Below, in pieces: positions 34,259 to 46,319 of a DNA stretch of 64,000 nt (within the stretch, counting starts at the first letter, position 1; the number at the start of each line of letters is the position of its first letter). The stretch comes from Laguncularia racemosa (lineage: Eukaryota > Streptophyta > Magnoliopsida > Myrtales > Combretaceae). A program made the position numbers and the translations under genes. The stretch covers positions 930,001-994,000 of the forward strand of contig JBBMOL010000181.1 in the NCBI GenBank assembly GCA_037954665.1. Reading direction: 5' to 3'. The notes under the pieces are model-generated. The model was not told where the DNA came from. It ran no database searches and saw nothing but the letters and a program-made list of their open reading frames with translations.

Positions 34259-34933
34259 ATACATGACAAAAAGAGGGGGGGGGGGGGTGGGGAGGGGACA
34301 AGACCATGTTGAAAAAAAAAATGTTTATGGCCTTTGGCACGGTTGTATACTACCCTATACGACTCCCAACATAACCATATTAAGTTGAAATGCATTTAGT
34401 ATCTTTTTTATATTTATAGGAATATAATTCTAAAGTCAAACCATTTGAATCGTGTATAGGTTTGAAAGAATTGTAAAGCTAGAAAAGTATAAAACAAACC
34501 AAGTTTTACAAAGTTAGGTATGTGTATACTATGTTTGTTACTTGTGCTTGATAAATTAGACTTTGTATGTAGGTATAATGATATTATAAATGAACCGGAT
34601 TGAATGTGCATGTGATTGTGAATTGCTGGGTCCAAGAAATCGAATGTGGGTTGGTGTTCTTAGGGTGGCACCTCGATAATCGGTATGTGACATTATCCTT
34701 AGTGGAGTCGTGTATCGAAATGATCTGGGTCTTTTTGTGAAAGGTTGTGTTATGAAATGTTGTGATGTGAAATGTTGTAACGTGTATTGTGAAAGTTGTA
34801 GTGTAGACTCATGGACTCATGGATAATGGGGAGTACCCACTATCATATATATATATGTATGTATGTATGTATGGTTGTGGAAGGTTAATGTGCGATGACT
34901 CATGAACTCATGGATAATGGGGAGTACTCACTG

Positions 34934-34984
<51 letters not shown>

Positions 34985-35706
34985 GCATGGTTGTGGCAAG
35001 TAGATATGCAAGGACTCATGAACTCATGGACAGTGGGGAGTACCCACTATCATATATATATTATTATTATGTATGGTAAGAGACTAAAAAATGATGTATA
35101 TATTGTTTGTAGATGGATTGTAAAAGGATGTTTAGGAATATTATGTGTGAAGATGTTTATGTTTTGATTGTGTATCGACTAAAGATTATGAAAGATAAAT
35201 AAAATTGTGAATGAATATTATGGTGCATTTTGCATGTGTTACTATTTCTGGCATGACATGCATGTGTGTGTGTAGGTATGCATTGTACTGGGTGTTAGCT
35301 CACCCCTCATGGGAATTTTTTTTTTTTTAGTTATAAATACTATAGGAGAGATCATAGGATATGTTGAAAATCTAGAGAAAATAGCTCAAGATCAAAAGAA
35401 TGAAGAGAATGTAGAATACGTCTATTACGATGATTAGTGGATGGACTAAGGAAAAACATGTTAGATTTTTATTGTAAGTGAGTGTTAATCGATTTTGCTA
35501 TTTAATTTGAGAAAATTATTGATGGCTTATTATTGAGAATAGGAAATTTCATTAATCCATGTTACGCAATAGATGATTTATGACTATTATCAGGAGTATA
35601 TAAGCGAGAGTATTTAAAAAATAGTAATAATTAAACCTTTATATGGTTTTAGAAAATAAGAACATATGACAGGTCCTATTGCGTGTTTATGTTTTGAGGC
35701 ATTACA
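34259..35706 (+). repeat. Element D 3' LTR, right part
   Basis: Resumes D's LTR after C and ends TTGAGGCATTACA at 35706. It contains a G run at 34275-34288, three tandem copies of a ~90-116 bp unit starting GACTCATG(A/G)ACTCATGGA (34807, 34896, 35012), and a (TA)n tract at 34937-34981. It is similar in its distal half to LTRs H (38090-38830) and G (45000-50401). Confidence 0.85.
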
Positions 35707-37011
35707 GGAGATTAACGGATAACTTTAACAATTCAAAGCGCCTCGTGTTCTGGAGCCCAATCGAAATCAAATGTCCAATACGATCAGGCCAGTGTTCGGT
35801 GAAGAGAGAGACACAGAGAGAGGAAAAACATAACTTCATGTGACACTTTTCGTTCATTGGATGAGGCTTTTCCCTTCATAGAGTGATCAAATTGAAAGTG
35901 AATATTGTGATCCCAACGAAGGATTGTCTTTATCGATGTAAGAGTTTACATGCAGAATCAAAAACAGTTTCGAACAGATTTTGAATTTCCTTTTTCTTAT
36001 TTAAAAAAAATCTTTTTATTACTTATGGTGAATTTCTTAATATTCTTTATTATATTTCTTATTTAATTTTTTACATCCTTATATATTGTTTACATTGCTT
36101 TAATTATTTCTGCTTACATGTCCTCCATCACATCTACTTATAAAATATAAAAATATGTATATACTTCAAAATCATTAATAAAACCATAAAACTATCAATA
36201 AAAAAAATACAAATAGTAATATTTTAAGAGTTTTTGGAATATATATATATAAACCATGACCAAGTCGAAGTATGGTTTGAGATTTTAAGGTCTATGGAAA
36301 CTAAACGATAGTTTTAGGCTGGAGCGCATTTGAATTTTCTTATAAATATACATTCATATAAAGGCGTCCTTTCTCCCATTAGTAAATGTGCATATAGTGA
36401 TACATTTGAGAAACCCTAACGATAAGATGAGGAAGAACAAAAACTAGGCAATATTTTTGCTTATACAAAACTCATTTAGCGAAAGAAAATTATGCAAAGT
36501 CACTAAAATACCCTTGTAAGTTACTGTGACGATGGCTTTTTTGTTGTTCTTTTTCAGTAAATTGCAAAATCACTCTTCAAATTATTGTTTAACTATCAAT
36601 AAACCATTTAAACTTTCAAAGTGTTGTTTCATCTCTTTGGTTTTTAAAAATATGTAAATAACCCTCAAATTGCTACTAAAATTCTATAACTTTTTAGACT
36701 TCAGCGATGGTTTTGAGATTATTTACGTATTTTCAAAAGTCATAAAAAAAATGAAACCACAATTTAAAAGTTATAGATCTATTTATACTTAATTAATAGT
36801 TTAAAAAATATACTTGCAATTGTCCCATAATTTTTTCTTACAACAAATGCATTATTAAATTAGCAGTTATTTATAGATGTAAAATATAGATATTTTATCC
36901 TTAATATTTAATAATTATTTATTCGAATTTTCAATATTTTAAAAGCCTTCAATCGGATTCTGTAATTCACTAAATTCCTTCAAAAAACTATAACACATGT
37001 GAGTTTGTAAT
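35707..37011. other. Intergenic sequence, no feature recognised
   Basis: 1.3 kb between D's LTR end and solo LTR H. It is AT-rich with no coding signal or LTR termini. A GAGAGAGACACAGAGAGAGG stretch lies near 35803. Its last five bases (GTAAT) are H's left target duplication. Confidence 0.5.
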
Positions 37012-38841
37012 TGTAAAACCCGAGAAAAATATATTAAAGGTAAAATAATAAAAGGCTCGGGATAAATAAAAGTAATAAGGATTTAATAGGAGAAAATTTA
37101 GTCATTTTATGAGATAGGTATAAAAGGGTTAAACACTGGTCAATTAAACACTGGTCAATCTATCCCTCTTCATTTTCTGCACTATAGTATCCCTAAAGTA
37201 AGAAAAACCCTAGTATAAAAAGGCAACTACTACCCCTTACGATCCAATGAAGTACACACAATAGTGAACTAATCGATAATTCTTTATCACCATTTACATG
37301 CAAGTGATAAGAATTAGGGTTGATTTTATTATATTTCACTACAAAATAACCAGTGCGAGAAAAGGTTCAAGGTAGGACTTCAATCATCGAAACAATCCAA
37401 AACGGTAAGTTTTTCAATTAAACTAAATTAGTGTTTCAATTTGGTAAGCATAATTAGGTTTAGTAGTGATGAATTTCACCTAGGGTTTGAAGGAATTGGA
37501 ATCTGGCAAATTGGAAAGAAGATTCATAATGGAATAGTGGAGTACACGACCAGGTACACACTTGTGCAACTGCCTATGTTATGTAGAAAAGAAAAAGAAC
37601 GAGTTGGGAGGTTCATGGCCAAATAAATGCTAGTATAACTTGACACAACCAAGTGAAAAGTGTACAAAACGATATATGGCCACAATACACAACTATGTAC
37701 CCTATCGTGCTCATGAACACGGTCATGTACCTTGAGAAATTTCTTAATGTGATTTATTTTCTTGTTATTCGAGTTTTGTTAACCCTAAGCTCCTAGTACA
37801 ATCCTATAAATTTTACCAAAATAAGAGAAGTGATCTAATAACAACTAAGTGATAAAAATTAGATAACTTGGACAATACTTTAGAGTAGTACTAAGATCAA
37901 TTACTCTATATTTTGATAGATTTCAGTGTAACTATTAGATGAGTCGTGTTTAATACCACCCTTTCAAGGTGCATGTAATCTTATGTGTTACTTATGTTTG
38001 TTAGGATAGTTAGGGAATTAGAATAACTGAAACATCAGGTTGGCTTAAGTTGTTTGTTGGCTGTGTTTAACTTGGCTTAGGGGTCCACAGTAACAGATCC
38101 TTAAGAGACTCCCGTTGATCGATATGTGACGATATCTTCTATAGAGTTGCATACTAAGATGATTCGATAGATTTAGGAACTCATGGTATTGGGGCTTGTA
38201 ATGATAATTCCCAATACTATACTATGTATTGAACCCTATATATGGTGTGGCGAGATCATGAGCACCCCTTTATTGTATGTGGACTAAATGAGATAATAAT
38301 CTATTATTTGACTATTTTATCGTTGCATTAGTGTATGTGATTTAAGTTATACTTGATCATGCACAAATGTTTGTGAGTTATACGTATTAAGAATTAGCTT
38401 ACCCTTCAAAAATTATATTTTTTTAGCTATAAGCACAAATGAATACACTTCCTATGATGAGGACCTAGGGTCATATGCATAAAATGAGAGCGATGTAAAA
38501 TGCTATTACTACTATGACAACTAGGCGAGGAAGGAAATTCAAAGTCCTTAACATAGCTGATATGGTGATTACTATTGGAGTAAGATAAGATAGTTAATTG
38601 TTAGAATATTAACTATTTTTAGATTTTATTATGATGATGTATCAAGATTATCGTGGAAGCAATTTGTGGATTCTAATGAGATTCACTTAAATTATCATAA
38701 GAGATACCAACTAAATTATTTTAATGGTGGTTAATAGTTATTATAAGCTATAGAGTATTAGCTAAATTAAGAGTATTAACGTGTTTTTACCCTATAAAAA
38801 CACGTAGGGGATTGTGGTATTTTAGGTTTCAGAATGTTATA
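37012..38841 (+). mobile_element. Solo LTR H (D/G Tekay-like family)
   Basis: 1830-bp LTR beginning TGTAAAACCC and ending GAATGTTATA (CA mutated to TA). It is flanked by GTAAT (37007-37011) and ATAAT (38842-38846), four of five bases matching. TATAAAAG at 37119-37126. Degenerate ACACGG/CCATGTAC palindromes at 37540-37730. No PBS, gag or pol lies on either side, so it is a solo LTR left by recombination. Confidence 0.82.
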
Positions 38842-41232
38842 ATAATAAACTTATATTAATTAATTTAATAAAATATTATTATTAAATATATTAAATTAAA
38901 GAATATATTTTAAAAAAGGTACAGTACAAACCATTTGGAGTTTACCATGTTGGCTGCTCTACATACCCACGATAAATCACCTCAAGACCATGGTGTGACT
39001 AGACACTACCCCGGGAGAGGAGTCGACAGTCTAAATTTTTTTCGCAAATGGGTATACAGCTGAGATGATAAGCTAATATTGTGCTTTAAATCTAGAAATA
39101 TGAATATTTTATTCCGCTGAGTATTTTTCGATTATTTGCCAGCTTATCATATTGACGAGTGAAAAAAAAAAAAAAAAAAAACACTACTTATTCTATTAAT
39201 TTCCTCCGAACACAACCTTTTGAAACAGCTACACATTCAATCCCCTCATGGATCAGACCACGTCTTGCAAATGAAGAAACAAATAAAGACCACTACATCA
39301 AGAATAAAATCTAGAAGTTAGAACTATTGAGTTCATGGATGCGGATATGGATTCCGGCATAGGAAATTATAATCCCGAAGCAGTCAACAACGGGGGAGAT
39401 TCGGTCATTATGCTTTCAACGTCCTAACATGAAAAAGTCCAAGTCGCATGTCTGATGAGATAAATCATAAAGTTTATATGCCATTTTAACTTGTTTCTTT
39501 CGAGCTTAGCAATTTCAGACAAGCACAAAACTTTTCTTGCGAAGGTGATTGTGGCTGCTTTCACTTTGCAATTCACCTTCTTGAATCTTGAAGTCCAGCG
39601 GCCCGGGAGCCCGGGGATGGGGGCGGGCGGGTGGTGGGGGGTGGCGCATTACCTAATCACGATTCCATTACAGCTTGGGAGTGGCCAAGTCATGACCGGA
39701 AGGCCCATGGGACCCTACTAGGTGGTTTTTTTATTATTATTATTATTTGTGTAAGTTTTTATTACACTTATTTTACTATTTTTAATATATTATGTAATAA
39801 TTTATTAAATTAATTATTATGAGTATTAAAAGTTCATGTATATTTACTATCAATCAAATTTTAACTTTCTTATAGATAATTATCTTTTCACCTTCTATTA
39901 TAAAAAAAAAATAATAATATCACGTTTAATATCTAAATTTTAATTAATTATTTAAAATTTAAGGTTATTAATTTATCTACTTAATTGAACTTTTCAAGAT
40001 TAATGATACGACGTATGCTATGATGTCATTCAAAGCGTACAAAATGTCCTATGATGTCATGATTGACTAGAGATCACAAAGTGTGCTGGATTAGTTTATG
40101 TCTAAGCTCACTGGCCGAAAATAATCCAAGATCGTCACAAGACCATAGAAAAGTTGTCTGAAAAAAAAATAACACAAGAAAATTTCTAATATTTCCAACA
40201 TAAAGATTAAAAATTGGTGTAAACCCATATCTAATAATTAAACAGGATTACAACCTTTTCTTGTAACCACATAATGTTTCAACCGTTAACATTTTCAATC
40301 CTTAACAAAAAAAAAAAGAAAATTTCCAACAAAAGATAAAACGAAAGGTTCTTCCTCAACTTTTAAATTAAAGTTTCATCTTTTTCCTCAAATGGTGATA
40401 TTCACTCTTTTCGAACCAATACCAACCACCTAATTACTAACCATGGTTATCCATGCCATACTACTGGACCTGTGCCCACTAGACTAGTATTTAATTTTCA
40501 ATTAAATTTGATTTTTTTATATATATTTTAATTGATCAGGATTTGATGTGCTTTTTGAAGTTTTGATTTTTATGATATTAATTTGTGTAAATTTAGAGTG
40601 ACAGGGGTAAGAGTTTGGGTTTTAGGTTGCTCTTGTTGATGATGATGAACAATTTTTTTTTCTTTTCTTTTGTCTATTTTGATTTAATTTAGTTTAATGA
40701 AAGTAAGATATTGATTTTTTTTTTTAGTTTAATGAAAATAAGATATTGTGTTTATGGACTTTAGTGCCACTCACACTCCTTAAATGACTTACGTTGCATC
40801 TTAGATGGAAGAACGACATTAAAATGAGAGTTTAAGACGTGATAAAAATCCAATTAGATAGATGGTTAATAACGAGTTAGCAAAGGTAGTATTACTGAGC
40901 TCAAAAAGTTCAATTGGTTATTAAATTGGCAGTCAAATATAATATAATCCCTAGAAAAAATGGTAAGTCAAAAGAAATAAGCTTTTATAATCGTACTTTG
41001 ATTGGTTTATATCATATGATCTTTTGCAGCGAATGGATATATCAGTAAATGTTTTACACTATAACAAAAGATAATATAAGTTGTTGGTACTGTATGAAAT
41101 ATTCCAGCGAAGAATAATAAATGTTAGTAGTGCAGAGTATACTCCAGCGAACAACAATGAGTACTTGGGGTAAGCCATGTCTATCTTAATAGTTAATTAA
41201 GCGTTAGTGAAGAATATTATATGTAAACAGGT
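38842..41232. other. Intergenic sequence, mostly without recognised features
   Basis: 2.4 kb of AT-rich DNA with two oddities. An A run lies at 39164-39181. A GC-rich, G-run island lies at 39597-39650, embedded in an open frame 39491-39721 of unknown nature. A 31-codon open frame starts at ATG 39335 (MDADMDSGIGNYNPEA) with balanced codon composition but no recognised homology. Confidence 0.5.
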
Positions 41233-41885
41233 GTGAAAATAATCCTTGTCATTATAAAGCATACACTAACTAAAGAGAAGATTGTTGGCATCAGTCGTCT
41301 AGATGCTAACTTGCTTTCTTTATCTATTGGTACTGTGAAACCAACGGGTACTAAGAAGCGTTGGGTTATTAAGTTCATTATTCCAGAGGAAAATATTCGG
41401 TATCAGGCACGTTTATCCACACTAATAGGGTTTCACCGAATGTTCGATCGTCATTATGCATCGATTAACAGTAATAACGGTGATATTGAATCCGTGAAAA
41501 ATCATCAGTTCAATATATTAAACAAACTCTCTATAAGATTGATGAAATTGGCAAAAGATTTTTCATCAGATGTTGACTGTCCCATTATGCCAATTTCGAT
41601 TGCGTTGCTGAAACTAAAACTTCATTTCTTCAATAAATCCATTTTGTTTTCAATGACGCTTGCCTTTTGATTCAAGTAGCTACAACTTCATTGACTAGAC
41701 CTTCCATAGCTAGGATTTTGACAAAATTGGATATATCAATTTCGTTAAGGACAAGCTTTTGGATTAATAGCGAGAATAATGGATCTTTTGTGTTTTCGTT
41801 CCTCAAGTATGGCTTCTGTTATATGGATTATGTGAAAGTTAACAAAATTGAAGTCCAAGAACCAGGAACAGAAGGCCAAAGCTAA
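41233..41885 (+). pseudogene. LINE ORF1-like relic (DUF4283-type domain), frameshifted
   Basis: Two overlapping frames (41233-41670 and 41667-41885) together read like the N-terminal domain found in plant LINE ORF1 and related zinc-knuckle proteins. Motifs include KDFSSDVDCPIMPISIALLK, LHFFNKSILFS, and, after the frame change, TRPSIARILTKLDIS. Spacing and order match that family (recognition from memory). Endonuclease and RT domains are not found downstream. Probable old 5'-fragment or recombined remnant. Confidence 0.55.
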
Positions 41886-43849
41886 GAATATTTTGAGCTC
41901 CTTAGGCAAAAGAATTGAAAATTACCACATACATTCGAATCTCATTAGAGTAATTTGGCTTCAATTGAATCTTAATCAGTGATATTAGGACAAATTGGGC
42001 CCCTGAAGTTGGTGTATCTATACATGGCGTGTGAAACCGATACAAGAGAAGATCCAGATGACAGTACTTTATCGAAGTCTCCTGAAACGGAGTTGGACAA
42101 AGCTTCACTTATCTAGTCTTTAATCTTGACAAAAGGACTTCCCCTATATATTATAGCATGCGTTTTTTCTCTGCAATTTCCCTAATTTAGAAGTTTAAAA
42201 CCTAGGTATTTACACGGTTTTGTTGATTTTACTATTATTTTTAACGTATTAATGCACTATTAGCATAGTTTTCAATAGAGGTCAAGGTCCATCCACAACA
42301 CTTAAGCTTGATCGAGGTAAATACTAACAGATTTTCCTTTTACTCTTGAAGTCAGGTGTTGTAATTATGTGATTCTTGAGAATCGCCTGTAAGGTATGGA
42401 CTCTTTGATTGAATGATTTACATTTAACTTTGCATGTGTAAGCCTGATAAATGCTTGAAGAAAATACTCCCTCATCATGGATCTCTATAATAAAGTATTA
42501 AAATCGTTGAAGTAATTGAAGCTAACCGGTAAGATGAGCAAAGTTTGAGTTAAAAGCTAGTTTATCTTGAGTTTTCCAAACTACTGTGTGATCTATCTAG
42601 ATGTTTATAAAACTAATATCAAAGTTAGAATATGTTTTGATACTAAACTTAGGTAATTCTTCGACATTGGCCCAAATTACAAGGTAACATTATTGTTTTA
42701 TTTCCATATTACTTGCAACATAAGTCGTTGACATTATTTTACAAATTTATATTCTTTAAAAACATTATAAAGATAATAAAGATTTTCCTACGTCCATACC
42801 ACATCATCAAAAAAAAAATGTATAATTACACATTTAAAACTATAATTTGTCTAAATCAAATTTTATAATTTACCTCTTGTATTGTTATACTTATGCCATT
42901 TCTAGCGTTTACATGAAAATAAAACTATTCGTCTTGTTTAGCATTTAATAGGGGTGAATTAATTGCTTTAAAGTTTAAATGTTTTTTAATATAACTCTTT
43001 TAGTTACTAATGGCTCGCTTACTTCACCAAATGAAATAAAAAGAGATTGAATTATAATTCAATAAAAAATGACTAGATATATAATAACTATTATATATCT
43101 ATTACTTTGTTTAATTGATATAAAAATAAATAATGAATAAGAAATAAATTGTCAATTATACCTTTAAAATTCTTGTTATTTTTCACTTTTCAGAGTCATC
43201 ATATGCTTTACATGTCTTACGATGATAGGGTATATATGGTAACAATGGCAAATAAGTCCTTAAATAGCAATTCACGGGTTGGAGACACAAATTCCTATTC
43301 AATATTTTTAGTAATAGCAATTCATTGGTAATTACTATTCAATAAAGTGAACACTATAATAGCATATATGGAATAAAAGGGAAATGGAATAGCCATTCCC
43401 TCTAAGTGAACATATAGTAAATTAATTGTGGTGCAAAACTTTATATGGAATGGAACATTGATTGTTCTACTATATCAAAACAAAACTTTAAGATAAACAT
43501 AAGTGAAGCTACATCTTCACTTGAAGTAGTAAGCTCACTTGAGAGATTATAGCTAAGATTTGATGCAAAATTCTTTAGACCGTTGAAGATATGCTCCTTA
43601 AAAAAATGAAGAAAAGCTGGAAAAACTTTACCTTCTTTAGATTCAAAAATTACATCCTCAAATCCTCTATCCGAATATAACTTGATAATCTTCAATCCTT
43701 CAAGATAATTAATCCAAGTGCCATTGATAGATTAATTCAAATGTGCTTATCTATAAAATCTAATATGCTTGAACTTGAATATCCTATAGAGTGGTCAAGA
43801 TCTTCTTATAAAATCTTTTCTAAATTAATTCAAATATATCTTTTGCAAT
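41886..43849. other. Intergenic sequence with a possible decayed MITE
   Basis: About 2 kb, AT-rich. Between roughly 43005 and 43415, GCTCGCTTACTTCACC at one side and the reverse complement of TTCACTTAGAGGGAATGGC at the other resemble the degenerate ends of a PIF/Harbinger- or hAT-like miniature element. The ends do not pair cleanly. The minus-strand open frame 43441-43695 (84 codons) is unrecognised. Confidence 0.3.
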
Positions 43850-45458
43850 TCTAAGACCTAAGAATATATATATATATATAATAGATATAACATTATATAA
43901 AAATATATTTATATAAAGGTAGGGAAAAATTAGTAAAAAGGGCTTAATAAGGGAGATAGGGGTAGGGTAAATTGGTCATTACCTGAGGAGAGTATAAAAG
44001 GACTATATATTGCCCATTTTGACTCTTTTACACTTTATATACAATAGCCCCCAGAAGTAGAGAAGAAACCCTAGGAGAGAAAGGCAACCCTTAAGATCCT
44101 AAACCTTAATGAAAACCCATATGATAAGTACCAATTAACATTCCTTCTCATCATTTACATGTGTGTGATACAATTTAAGGTTGGTTTCTTTAGACTGTAT
44201 TGTGGACCAACTCAATGAAAGCAAGGGTTTTAAACAAGACTTCAATCATTGAAACAATCAAAGTAAATAAGTTGTTAATCTCAATTGAATTTAGTGTTTT
44301 AAGACTATAAACAAGTTAAATTTAGACTTAGTGGTGTTAAATTGCATCTAGGGTTTAAAGAATATTGAAATTAGTAAATTTAGGAATAGAATCCAAACTG
44401 AAACAAGAGGGTACATAGTTAGATACATGTCTATGTACTTAATCGTGCTGTTTAGCAAAAGAAAAATAAGTTAGGAGATTCATGGCTAGGTACATGCCCA
44501 TACACTTGCTTATTTACTTGTACACGGCTAAATATATGGCCCATGTACTTAGGCGTATAAAGGGGCAAGAGTGTATAGAAGGGTACAAGACTATGTTCCC
44601 TACTTATGGACCTATACATGGCCTAATACACAACAGTGTTCCTTCAAAACTCTCCTAAATTGATTTCTTTCCTTATTTCTTATTTTTCATTAGCCCTAAA
44701 CACTTAGTACAACTCTAAAAGCTTTACTAAAGTAATGGAAGTGATCCAATAACAACTAAGTAATAAAATTGGATAACTTAGATGATACTTTAGACTAGTA
44801 CTAAGATTAATTGTTTTATATTTTGATAGATTCTAGTGTAATTGATAGGTAAGGACAAGTCATGTTTAAGACCACCCCCTTTTAGGTATGTGTAATCTTG
44901 CATGTTTCTTGTACTTGTTATGTTAGTTAAGGAAGTGGAATTAAGAGTATATTGGATTTGATTAAGTTGTATACCGATTGTACTTAGCTTAGCCTAAGGA
45001 TCTATAGTGGTAAAACCTTAGGAGGAACCCATTGATCGAGATATAGCTATGCTCCTAACGGAGTTACATATTGAAATGATTGGGTAAATTTAGCAACTCA
45101 TGAGTGTTGAGACCTATAGTGGTAGTTCTCAACACCGTACTATGTATTATATCTATATATATATTTGGAGCAATAAGGTCATGAGTACCCTTTTATTGTT
45201 TAAGGATTAAATAAGATAATAACCTGTTATTTGATTGTTTTGTTGTTGCATTGGTGCATGTGATTTATATTATGCTTGATCATGGGCATCAGTTCGTAGA
45301 TTATACATGCTAGGCAATAGCTCACCTTTTGGGGACCATTTTTTTTTAGCTGTAGATATGGACAAATACACTTCATATGATAAGGATCTAGGAACTTATG
45401 TACATGATGGGAACAATGTAAAGTGTTACAAAAATTATGATAATTAGGTGAGAGAGCT
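43850..45458 (+). repeat. Element G 5' LTR, left part
   Basis: Begins near 43850 (TCTAAGACC, aligned with H's TGTAAAACC). TATAAAAG at 43993-44000. Degenerate palindromes (TACATGTCTATGTA, TACACGGCTAAATATATGGC) at 44410-44640. It aligns along its length with H. Element F interrupts it at 45459. Confidence 0.75.
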
Positions 45459-46319
45459 TGATGTGCTTTGCTAATTGGATAACAAACACATCAATTACTA
45501 AGCATGAACAACCAAATCCCTCAATCAAAATGGCGTGTCAAATCACTTCAAATTGGAATCCAAATTCACGAGTTTGAACACTAAATGAATGTAAGAACAA
45601 ACAAGTATGTGGTCTTCAATGGAACAACATGCAATTGAACTAAGATTCAATTTCAAATTGAAATAATCAAATCTGAAAATATATAACCCTAATTCACGTA
45701 AATGAACAAGTAATCCACAAATTGTACCTAGATATTACTCACTAAACACAATTTGTAAAAAAAAACAAAAGTAAGATCGATATGACTCACAATCTACTCT
45801 TGTTGATTCTCGTCACAATTTTACAAGTGAAATTGATAAGAGATCTTTATTTGCAAGGAAGGACCCTCACGACACAAAGTGTATGTTTTTCTCAAAATGT
45901 CAAAAGCCCCCTAAAAGCCCTAGTTAGCAAGTATTTATACTTGCTCCAATTAGGGTAAAAATGTACTAAAAATTACAAAGTTGCCACTAAGGTGGCCAGT
46001 TGTTCAAAGGACAATTACAAATGCAAAAATAAAAAGGTTGGTTCTCATAAGCAACAATTACAAATACAAATGGTCTGCAAGTGGCCGGTTCTTCACTTTA
46101 AATTAAACAATTTATGGGCCATTGGATGTGACTCCAAGAATGTCCTGCAAGTTGATCCTTAGTGCATATTATTTGGCCATCTTGTAAAACCGATAAATGT
46201 ACCTGCTAAAGTGCAAAATAAAACATTATTAGATAAAATTTGGCCATATGTGGATGTTTGGGCTCATGCATCTAAGTCAAGTTTCCCCACTACTGGAACC
46301 GTAGGGTGGATTCTCATCA
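45459..46319 (-). repeat. Element F 3' LTR
   Basis: 861-bp LTR from TGATGTGCTTTGC to TTCTCATCA, nearly identical to 49222-50084. TATA palindrome at 45926-45945. The flanking five bases GAGCT (45454-45458) match AAGGT (50085-50089) at three positions only. The G LTR alignment with H supports the borders. Confidence 0.88.

Noticed and set aside
43441..43695. 84-codon minus-strand frame as a gene
   Set aside because: No recognised motif, no splice context and no neighbour support. Left as unassigned intergenic sequence.
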